Below the pieces are notes generated by a model. That model did no database searches, was not told the origin of the DNA, and saw only the letters and a program-made list of their open reading frames with translations. A program made the position numbers and the translations under genes. Positions 20,785 to 28,218 of a DNA stretch of 33,958 nt are shown piece after piece. The stretch is from Azoarcus sp. (GTDB lineage: Bacteria; Pseudomonadota; Gammaproteobacteria; Burkholderiales; Rhodocyclaceae), in contig JAISNX010000083.1 in assembly GCA_031276015.1 (NCBI GenBank), positions 1 through 33,958 on the forward strand, written 5' to 3'. Numbering within the stretch: the first letter of the stretch is position 1; each line of letters opens with the position of its first letter.

Positions 20785-21273
20785 TCAGGCAAAGGATTTA
20801 TTGGTAATTAAATCCCAACCTGCGGCGATGGCCCCGCCTACCATGCCGTCAGCGCGGTTCTGCTTGAAGTAGGTGAGCTTGATGCGCCCCGGCACAAATT
20901 TGATGCTCTCGGAGGGCAAACCGCCGCCGCCACCAAGTTGGTAGTCGGCAATCAATGCCTGCTCCAGCCTGACTTCCAGATATTTTTGTTTGTCGGTGCC
21001 CGCGCGCCAGACCTCGAAGATCACCTCCTTGAGGTGTCTGCCCGTGGTGGCGGCTTCAAAGAGCTTGGGCGAAGAGGTGTCCACTTCCTTGGTAACGGTG
21101 AAGGGGTCGATATTCACCCGCTCCGCCGTTGCGCCGCCCGCACTGCTGGCGGTGAAAGAAACCGGCTGCTCCGCGCCAAGGTTGAAGGTAAGAATCTCAA
21201 TCCAGTCCTTGTGCGCATCGTCCGTGGACTCGCCGGGGATACCTTCAATCTTGAGAAATGCGTCAAAAGCCAT
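20785..21273 (-). CDS. hcp: Hcp family type VI secretion tube protein
   Basis: MAFDAFLKIEGIPGESTDDAHKDWIEILTFNLG...TVTKEVDTSSPKLFEAATTGRHLKEVIFEVWRAGTDKQKYLEVRLEQALIADYQ..GGGGLPSESIKFVPGRIKLTYFKQ. Confidence 0.95.
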   Translation of the reverse strand: MAFDAFLKIEGIPGESTDDAHKDWIEILTFNLGAEQPVSFTASSAGGATAERVNIDPFTVTKEVDTSSPKLFEAATTGRHLKEVIFEVWRAGTDKQKYLEVRLEQALIADYQLGGGGGLPSESIKFVPGRIKLTYFKQNRADGMVGGAIAAGWDLITNKSFA

Positions 21274-21375
21274 GGTGTGGTCTCCAAAATCCGCGTCGTG
21301 AGGAATTTCACGGGCGTGTTTCGCGGATTGTACGTAGTGACCACAGCATCATCAATGTGCCGTCATATGTTTTTT

Positions 21376-21606
21376 TTAGGTGGACGCACGAAACAGCCAA
21401 GGCCACCGCAAAAGCGTCGCCCCGTCGTTTGATTGTTCTTCGACGCGCAGTTCTTCGTAGCGCGCCATGGCCCGTTTCAACGCCTCTACCGTGAGCAGTG
21501 GAGGAAGTGTCGTCCGCACGAACGACTCGTAATCGGCAGGCGATAGGTCGATAATTTCAGCGCACTCACGATCAGCCCGAGTGCCGTCGCAGTGATCTGT
21601 AGGCAC
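21376..21606 (-). pseudogene. Possible gene debris upstream of hcp
   Basis: SPADYESFVRTTLPPLLTVEALKRAMARYEELRVEEQSNDGATLL looks protein-like, but the N-terminal part is low quality. A possible start (MTTAIYAIVAAKG) lies upstream in another frame. Confidence 0.3.
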
Positions 21607-21801
21607 AGTTTGTCCCCTTTGCGGCGACGATAGCGTAGATCGCCGTTGTCATACGTTCTTTTTCGGCAGACGCGCGGGCAGCCTCCTCGCACTACGCAGA
21701 AATTACACACACTGCCCGTAACGCCAGTGCTGGCGGGCCACTCTCCCCTCGGGAGCGGGAGAGAGGACAACCTTGGCAGTGTCGCTGCAAGGGAACAGGA
21801 C

Positions 21802-21898
21802 TTGGGCAACTCGTTCAAAGGAGTTGCCCAAGTCGTTCGAAGGAGTTGGGCAAGTCGTTCAAAGGCACCGGGCAACTCCTTCAAAGAATCCGGGCAAG
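21802..21898. repeat. 22-bp tandem repeat array, about 4.4 degenerate units, with internal inverted repeats
   Basis: Units at 21802 ttgggcaactcgttcaaaggag, 21824 ttgcccaagtcgttcgaaggag, 21846 ttgggcaagtcgttcaaaggca, 21868 ccgggcaactccttcaaagaat, 21890 ccgggcaag...; period is not a multiple of 3. Confidence 0.85.
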
Positions 21899-21960
21899 AA
21901 ATTCCCCGCGCGACACCTTGACAAACTGCAACACACGGTACCCCGTGCCAGCGGGATGAA

Positions 21961-21985
21961 GGGCACGGCACGGCACGCCGTGCCC
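21961..21985. other. Inverted repeat GGGCACGGC-acggcac-GCCGTGCCC
   Basis: Perfect 9-bp arms read directly. Confidence 0.7.
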
Positions 21986-22038
21986 CTACCCGCACGCGGG
22001 GGCACAACACGCCGCGAAACGCACGCCGGTGACGCGCC

Positions 22039-22269
22039 CTATTTGTGCCGGATGAAAAACTCGTAGGATTTATCCGGCGTCTCTTGCCGCCGCAGCAGTT
22101 CGTGCCCGGTCTGGCGGGTAAAAGCCTCGAAGTCCTTGACCGAGGACGGATCGCTGGCCAGCACGCGCACCACCTGCCCGCCCTGCAAACCGGCCAACAT
22201 TTTCTTGAGTCTCAAGACCGGCAGCGGGCAGTTCAGCCCGCGCGCGTCCACTTCCTTGTCGAATTCCAT
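22039..22269 (-). CDS. tusA: TusA-family sulfurtransferase (SirA-like)
   Basis: MEFDKEVDARGLNCPLPVLRLKKML: the CPxP motif after DxRGLxC; 76 aa. Confidence 0.88.
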   Translation of the reverse strand: MEFDKEVDARGLNCPLPVLRLKKMLAGLQGGQVVRVLASDPSSVKDFEAFTRQTGHELLRRQETPDKSYEFFIRHK

Positions 22270-22293
22270 TTGCTACTCCGTTCAGCGCCTGTT

Positions 22294-23733
22294 TTACCGC
22301 CGCCGTTCCTGCTTTTGCTCCTCGCGCATCCTGTTGCGGATTTCGCGCAAGCGGGCATCGGCCGCGGATAACTCGTAAAAATCGCCATCGCCCGTCTTGC
22401 GCGCCAGTTCCAGTTGCTCGATTGCCGCGCGATACGCACCTTGCAGGACGTAAACCTCCGCCTGGGCACGATGCTGCGCCGTGCGTCTGCCCAATGCCGC
22501 ATTGGCGCGCGACAAAAGCTGCCACAAGCGAATATCCCCACTGCGCCCGGCAAGCGAACGGCGCACGCGCTGCTCCGCTTCCGCCGCCCGCCCACCCACG
22601 ATTTGCGCATCGAGCAAAGCGTACACCACGCTCTGGCTCAATGGAAACTTGCGGCTGGCCGCCGTGAGCGTCTCGATGGCCGCGGCATCATCGCGCCGGG
22701 CCGCCGCCAGTTCCGCGCCAAGAATGGCGATGAAAGGCGACGCTTCGGCACGCCGCCGCAAATCGTCGACCTCCCGCGCGGCCTCGTCCAGCCGCCCCAG
22801 GCGCAAGTGCGCCAAGGCCAGACCGTAGCGCGCGGCCACATCGCCGGGTTTTTCCGCGACGAGTCCGGCGAATGTCCGCGCCGCATCCGCGGCGGACAGG
22901 CCCTGCACGCGCAGGCGCGCCTGGACGTAACGGAAATCCGCCGAATCGGACACCTGCCGGTGCGGCCTGTTCATGGCGCGGTTTTCCATGTCGGCGATGC
23001 GCTCGGTCGTCAGCGGGTGAGTGCGCAGGTAGGCCGGGGCATTGTTCTCGTACAGGCGGGAGGCGCGCTGAAGGCGGCTGAAAAACCCGGCCATGCCGCG
23101 CACGTCGAAGCCCGCGTTTTCCAGCGTCTCCAGACCAGCGCGGTCGGCTTCCCGCTCGAAATCGCGCGTATAGGCCAGTTGCGCCTGCATGGTACCGGCG
23201 GCCCCCGCCGCCAGCGCCGCCTCGCTCGCCCGCGAATCGCCCGCCGCCAGCGCGGCCAGCAGCGACGCCAGCATGATCGCGCCCAATTGTTTCTGCTTGC
23301 CGATGAGTTGCGCAATATGGCGCTGCGTGACGTGGCCGATTTCGTGGCCCAGCACGCCCGCCAGTTCGGACTCCGACTGCGCCGCGAGAATCAGCCCCGA
23401 ATGCACGCCGATGTAGCCGCCCGGCAGGGCAAAGGCGTTGAGCATGGCGTGCTTGACCACGAAGAACTCGAAACGGCGCGAAGGGTCGGCGCTGGCCGCC
23501 ACCAGGCGCTGGCCGAGGCGATTGATGTATTCCTCGGTTTGCGGATCGTCGAGCCAGGCCGGATCGCGGCGCACTTCGCGCATGATCTCTTCGCCCACCT
23601 GACGCTCCTGGACGGGAGAAAAATCCCCCGCGCCCACGTCGCCCAGGTCGGGCAAATCCGCCGCGGGCGCGGTGAACGCAAGGCAGGCCAGCAACACGAA
23701 AATCTGAAATGGGCGCGTCATCGCGCGCATCAT
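22294..23733 (-). CDS. bepA: M48-family periplasmic metallopeptidase with TPR repeats, BepA/YfgC-like
   Basis: Signal peptide MTRPFQIFVLLACLAFTAPAAD; LGHEIGHVTQRH zinc motif; NAFALPGGYIGVHSGL; TPR-like C-terminus. Confidence 0.85.
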   Translation of the reverse strand: MMRAMTRPFQIFVLLACLAFTAPAADLPDLGDVGAGDFSPVQERQVGEEIMREVRRDPAWLDDPQTEEYINRLGQRLVAASADPSRRFEFFVVKHAMLNAFALPGGYIGVHSGLILAAQSESELAGVLGHEIGHVTQRHIAQLIGKQKQLGAIMLASLLAALAAGDSRASEAALAAGAAGTMQAQLAYTRDFEREADRAGLETLENAGFDVRGMAGFFSRLQRASRLYENNAPAYLRTHPLTTERIADMENRAMNRPHRQVSDSADFRYVQARLRVQGLSAADAARTFAGLVAEKPGDVAARYGLALAHLRLGRLDEAAREVDDLRRRAEASPFIAILGAELAAARRDDAAAIETLTAASRKFPLSQSVVYALLDAQIVGGRAAEAEQRVRRSLAGRSGDIRLWQLLSRANAALGRRTAQHRAQAEVYVLQGAYRAAIEQLELARKTGDGDFYELSAADARLREIRNRMREEQKQERRR

Positions 23734-23865
23734 ACCGCCTTGTGCCCGCCGCGACGCAATCCGCGACGGACAAATCGGTTCGGCTTCGTCACAATAAGCG
23801 CTGATGCGCCGATCCGGCCACCACGGACGCAACACACCGGCTCACACACTCCGGAGGGAAAAACG

Positions 23866-24972
23866 ATGGCAAACGTCCCGAACAAACTGCGCGGCGTCAA
23901 TCTCGGGAACTGGCTGCTGCTGGAAAAATGGATGTCGCCGAGCCTTTTCGCGGGGCTGGAAGCGACTGACGAAACCACCTGGTGCGCCGAACTGGGCGCG
24001 GCGGCGACCGACAAACTGCGCGCGCACTGGAACAGCTTCATCACCTGGGAAGATTTCGCCTGGATCGCCGAACGCGGCCTCAACGCCGTGCGCATCCCGG
24101 TCGGGCACTGGATTTTCGGCCCCGACTACCCCTACCACCCCAAATACGGCGACAAGCGCCACCCGTTCGTCACCGGCGGCATCGACGTGCTCGACCGCGC
24201 CCTCGACTGGGCGGCGGAACTCGGCCTCAAGGTCATGATCGACCTCCATGCCGCGCCGGGCTGCCAGAACGGCTTCGACAACGGCGGCATCAAGGACGTG
24301 GTGGAATGGCACACGAAGGAAGAATACTTCGCGCACTCGCTCGCCGTGCTCGAACGGCTGGCCGAACGCTACCGCGCCCATCCGGCGCTTTTCGCCATCG
24401 AAGTGCTCAACGAGCCGCGATGGGACGTACCCACCGATTACCTGAAACGCTATTACCTCGCCGCCTACGAGCGCATCCGCAAGCATTGCCCGCCCGAGCG
24501 GGTGGCGGTGGTATTCCACGACGGCTTCCGCTCCTGGCGGGAATTTCTCGGTTTCATGCAGGCCCCTTCATGGCGGAACGTGATTTTCGACTATCACCGC
24601 TACCAATGCTTCGAGCGGCGCGACATCGACGCCGACATCTACGAGCACCTGCACAAGGCCGCGGGCGAATGGCGCGACGAAGCCGATTCCATCAACGCCG
24701 CCCTGGGCCTGCCGGCGATCTGCGGGGAATGGAGCCTGGGGCTGGATCTCAAGGTCGTGTCCTTATGGGCCGAGGGGCCGTACAACCATGCCCTCGAACA
24801 CATGGACGATTTTCAGCAGAACGTCGCCAACCGGGGCTATGCGGCGGCGCAGATTCTCGCTTTCGAGAAACTTTTCGGCTGGTTCTTCTGGAGCTACAAA
24901 ACCGAAACCACCCCGGCCTGGAGCCTGCGGACATCCGTCGAACGCGGCTGGCTGCCGGAACGGTTCGGATGA
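23866..24972 (+). CDS. GH5-family beta-glucanase-like protein (exo-beta-1,3-glucanase-like), no obvious signal peptide
   Basis: LRGVNLGNWLLLEKWM, LNAVRIPVGHW, VMIDLHAAPGCQNGFDNGG, FAIEVLNEP (acid/base Glu), CGEWSLGLD (nucleophile Glu), GWFFWSYKTE. Confidence 0.85.
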   Translation: MANVPNKLRGVNLGNWLLLEKWMSPSLFAGLEATDETTWCAELGAAATDKLRAHWNSFITWEDFAWIAERGLNAVRIPVGHWIFGPDYPYHPKYGDKRHPFVTGGIDVLDRALDWAAELGLKVMIDLHAAPGCQNGFDNGGIKDVVEWHTKEEYFAHSLAVLERLAERYRAHPALFAIEVLNEPRWDVPTDYLKRYYLAAYERIRKHCPPERVAVVFHDGFRSWREFLGFMQAPSWRNVIFDYHRYQCFERRDIDADIYEHLHKAAGEWRDEADSINAALGLPAICGEWSLGLDLKVVSLWAEGPYNHALEHMDDFQQNVANRGYAAAQILAFEKLFGWFFWSYKTETTPAWSLRTSVERGWLPERFG

Positions 24973-25001
24973 CGGCAGAGCAAACGAACCGCATGAGCCT
25001 G

Positions 25002-25030
25002 TTGACATACATTCGGCGCATATGTAGATT
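25002..25030 (+). promoter_or_regulatory. Candidate sigma70 promoter for the comEA-like gene
   Basis: TTGACA (25002-25007), 17-nt spacer, TAGATT (25025-25030), 35 bp upstream of the ATG at 25065. Confidence 0.5.
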
Positions 25031-25064
25031 GGCGACTCCTTCAACTGAACCAAGGAGTCATATC

Positions 25065-25364
25065 ATGCGCAGTTTTCTTCGTTTCCTGGCCGTCTTGCTG
25101 GCGCTGAGTCCGCTGGCGGCGCTGGCGCTGGAACCCGTCAACATCAACACCGCCGACAGCACGGCCTTGCAGCAGATCAACGGCATCGGCCCGGCCAAAG
25201 CCAAGGCCATCGTCGAATACCGCAAGGCCAATGGGCCATTCGCCTCGGTCGACGATCTAGTCAAGGTTCCGGGCATCGGCGAAAAATCGCTGGCAAACAT
25301 GAAGCCGCAAGTCACCATCGGTGCAACAAACGCCAAGGCGGTTCCGGCCAAGGCCAAAAATTGA
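25065..25364 (+). CDS. ComEA-like helix-hairpin-helix protein with signal peptide
   Basis: MRSFLRFLAVLLALSPLAALALEPVNINTADSTALQQINGIGPAKAKAIVEYRKANGPFASVDDLVKVPGIGEKSL. Confidence 0.92.
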   Translation: MRSFLRFLAVLLALSPLAALALEPVNINTADSTALQQINGIGPAKAKAIVEYRKANGPFASVDDLVKVPGIGEKSLANMKPQVTIGATNAKAVPAKAKN

Positions 25365-25381
25365 GCATTCGGGAAAACAAA

Positions 25382-25401
25382 CCCCGGCCTTCGGGCCGGG
25401 G
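25382..25401 (+). terminator. Strong UUCG-tetraloop hairpin after the comEA-like gene
   Basis: CCCCGGCC-TTCG-GGCCGGGG, 17 bp after the comEA stop; no clear T-tract. Confidence 0.6.
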
Positions 25402-25667
25402 TGCGGCGCTGGCGCAACGAAAGGGAACGACTACGCCAAGGGGTCGAACTTTCCGGATACGCCACCCCTCGCAATGAGCGTTTTCCACCTGCCTGCCAGC
25501 TTGTGATGTGGATACTACCAATAGCGAGGGAGATAACGATATGGCAAGGGTAAAACAAGTGAGGATATTTAAACAACAAAATTTTGCAAAAAGTGGTTGA
25601 CGCGTTGACACTTTGAGTATTGGCGTATTACTGTGCAAATTCCTTCTCACATGCCAGAGGAAATATC

Positions 25668-26819
25668 ATGGCTACCTCGCTCATATCCGTTGCAGGTTCA
25701 TTACTGAATCTGCTGAACCCCTTTCACTACGTCAAACTCGCCACAGACACGCCCTCGCTTGTCCTGAACACGATCCAGACGATTGCCGACACGGCACACG
25801 AAGTAAAATACCAGACCCCCGTCGATGCCATCTGGAACGTCACCACCACCGTCACGGAGACCATCGGTGCCATTGCCACCAAGGTCGCGCCCGGTGGCAT
25901 CGGCAATCTCGTCGCGTTTGCGGCTAATGCCATCGGCACGACCATCGGCACCGTCGCCAATGCGGTTGCCTCGCCGAACACCATTTCCGAAGCAGTCATT
26001 GACTCCACCAAGACCATCATTGATGATTCTGTCATTCCCATCGTCAATGCGCTCATTCCCACGCCCATCAGCAGCATCCTTGGCGGCATTGCCACTACCG
26101 TCAAGACATCCATCACGAGTGTCTCGAACTTCGTGGATAACTTCCTTGGCGATACCCCCCAACAACTGACGGCGGGCAACACTTTTTCCGCCATCCTCGC
26201 GGGGCGGGCCGGTGCGGACGTGGTAACGGGCGGGGATCGTAGCGATCTCCTGCTGGGCGGAGCCGGTGACGATGCAATCAGTGGTGGCAACGGCAACGAT
26301 ACCATCCTGGCAGGCAAGGGCGATGACGCCATCAACGGCGATCTTGGCAAAGACTCTCTCCATGGCGGAGATGGCAATGACCAGATCTTCGGCGGCGAGG
26401 GCGACGACAAACTGTACGGCGAAAACGGCGCTGACGTCCTCTTGGGAGATGCCGGTAACGACAAGCTCTATGGCGGTGCCCAAAATGACGTGCTTTATGG
26501 CGGCGAGGGTGCCGACCTCCTGAATGGCGGCACAGGCAACGACAGCTATCTGTTCGATGCCGCGTCGGGTTCCGACACCATCTACGAAGAAGGCGGCGAA
26601 GGCGATGTGCTGCTCTTTACCGGTTTAAGTGCCATAGACGGCATCGCAAAAAACGGCAGCGACCTTCTCATTGTCTATGCCGGAAGCAACAACATCACCG
26701 TTGTGGATTACTTCCTGGACGCCAGCCACACGGTCGAGGCGCTTGCATTCGATGCGGACGGAAACGGCGAGTATGAATCGACAGTGGGCATTGCCGATCT
26801 GTTGGCCGAGATTGGCTAG
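25668..26819 (+). CDS. Small RTX (GGxGxDxUx) calcium-binding repeat protein
   Basis: Block of nonapeptide repeats (GGAGDDAISGGNGNDTILAGKGDDAINGD...GGTGNDSYLFD) after a hydrophobic, T/A/I-rich N-terminal half. Confidence 0.9.
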   Translation: MATSLISVAGSLLNLLNPFHYVKLATDTPSLVLNTIQTIADTAHEVKYQTPVDAIWNVTTTVTETIGAIATKVAPGGIGNLVAFAANAIGTTIGTVANAVASPNTISEAVIDSTKTIIDDSVIPIVNALIPTPISSILGGIATTVKTSITSVSNFVDNFLGDTPQQLTAGNTFSAILAGRAGADVVTGGDRSDLLLGGAGDDAISGGNGNDTILAGKGDDAINGDLGKDSLHGGDGNDQIFGGEGDDKLYGENGADVLLGDAGNDKLYGGAQNDVLYGGEGADLLNGGTGNDSYLFDAASGSDTIYEEGGEGDVLLFTGLSAIDGIAKNGSDLLIVYAGSNNITVVDYFLDASHTVEALAFDADGNGEYESTVGIADLLAEIG

Positions 26820-26847
26820 TTTTCCGTCCTGGACCTGCATTGACCAG

Positions 26848-26874
26848 CCGCCCCCGCAAGGGGGCGGTTTTTTT
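26848..26874 (+). terminator. Rho-independent terminator after the RTX gene
   Basis: CCGCCCCC-GCAA-GGGGGCGG followed by TTTTTTT. Confidence 0.92.
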
Positions 26875-26889
26875 GTGTCGTCTTTTTCC

Positions 26890-28173
26890 TTACCCCAACG
26901 CTGAAAACACTTCCCGCGCCGCCGCCACCGTGGCGTCGATCTCCGCCTCGCCATGTGCGGACGATACAAAACCGGCCTCGAACGCCGACGGTGCGAAGTA
27001 ATGCCCTTTCGCCAGCATGGCATGGAAAAACCGGTTGAACCGCTCACGATCCATGCCCATGACCTCGTTGAACGAGGCCGGAGGGCGTGCGCTGAAATAA
27101 AGCCCGAACATGCCGCCCACCGCATCGGCGGAAAATGCCACGCCAGCGTCGCGCGCCGCCGTTTCGATACCGCGGGTCAAACGGCGCGCCCGCGCGGCAA
27201 GCGTGTCGTAAAACCCCGGCGCGCGCGTCAGCTTTAAAGACGCCAGCCCGGCGGCCACCGCCACCGGGCTGCCGGAGAGCGTCCCGGCCTGATAAACCGG
27301 CCCGAGCGGGGCGACCTTCTCCATGATGTCGCGTCGTCCGCCGAAAGCGCCGACCGGCATGCCGCCGCCGATGACCTTGCCCAGCGTGACGAGATCGGGA
27401 ACGATGCCGAAAAGCCCCTGCGCGCCTTGCGGGCCGACGCGGAAGCCGGTCATCACCTCGTCGAAAATCAGCAATGCGCCGTACTGCGTGCATAAGCGCC
27501 GCAACCCTTCCAGGAAACCGGGGCGTGGCCGCACCATGTTCATGTTCCCGGCCACCGGCTCGACGATGACGGCGGCGATCTCGCCGCCGCGCGCCCCGAA
27601 CGCGCTTTCGACCTGGTCGAGATCGTTGTAATCGAGCACGATGGTATGGCGGGCGAAATCCGCGGGCACCCCCGCCGAGGACGGATTACCGAAGGTCAGC
27701 ATGCCGGAACCCGCCTTGACCAGCAGACTGTCCGCATGGCCGTGGTAACAGCCCTCGAACTTGATGATGGCATCGCGCCCGGTATGGCCGCGCGCCAGCC
27801 GGATGGCGCTCATCGTCGCCTCGGTGCCGGAGTTGACGAGCCGCACCATTTCCAGTGCGGGCAACAGGCTGCACAGCAGTTCGGCCATTTCGACTTCGCT
27901 GGCCGTCGGCGCGCCGAAAGAAAGCCCCTTGAGCGCCGCGTCGCGCACCGCCTCCACGATGGCGGGATGCGCATGGCCGGTAATCGCTGGCCCCCAGGAA
28001 CCGACGTAATCGATGTAGGCGCGCCCTTCGGCATCCCACACCCGCGCACCCTCCGCGCGTTCGATGAAGCACGGCGTGCCGCCGACCGAGCGGAAAGCAC
28101 GCACCGGCGAATTGACGCCGCCCGGAATGTGTCGTCTGGCCCGGTTGAAAAGGATTTCGTTGCGATCATTCAT
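26890..28173 (-). CDS. hemL: Glutamate-1-semialdehyde 2,1-aminomutase
   Basis: [73 protein letters not shown]. Confidence 0.97.
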   Translation of the reverse strand: MNDRNEILFNRARRHIPGGVNSPVRAFRSVGGTPCFIERAEGARVWDAEGRAYIDYVGSWGPAITGHAHPAIVEAVRDAALKGLSFGAPTASEVEMAELLCSLLPALEMVRLVNSGTEATMSAIRLARGHTGRDAIIKFEGCYHGHADSLLVKAGSGMLTFGNPSSAGVPADFARHTIVLDYNDLDQVESAFGARGGEIAAVIVEPVAGNMNMVRPRPGFLEGLRRLCTQYGALLIFDEVMTGFRVGPQGAQGLFGIVPDLVTLGKVIGGGMPVGAFGGRRDIMEKVAPLGPVYQAGTLSGSPVAVAAGLASLKLTRAPGFYDTLAARARRLTRGIETAARDAGVAFSADAVGGMFGLYFSARPPASFNEVMGMDRERFNRFFHAMLAKGHYFAPSAFEAGFVSSAHGEAEIDATVAAAREVFSALG

Positions 28174-28218
28174 CGTGGGACTGGCTCCAGGGTGCGTGGA
28201 CACTTGCGGAATGCGCCG

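Noticed and set aside
21802-21898. CRISPR array
   Set aside because: The repeat is a contiguous 22-bp tandem array with no unique spacers, and no cas genes are nearby.
21773-22066. ORFs across the 22-bp repeats (e.g. TWATRSKELPKSFEGVGQVV) as a repeat protein
   Set aside because: The period of 22 is not divisible by 3, so each unit shifts frame; no start/RBS context and no consistent repeat peptide.
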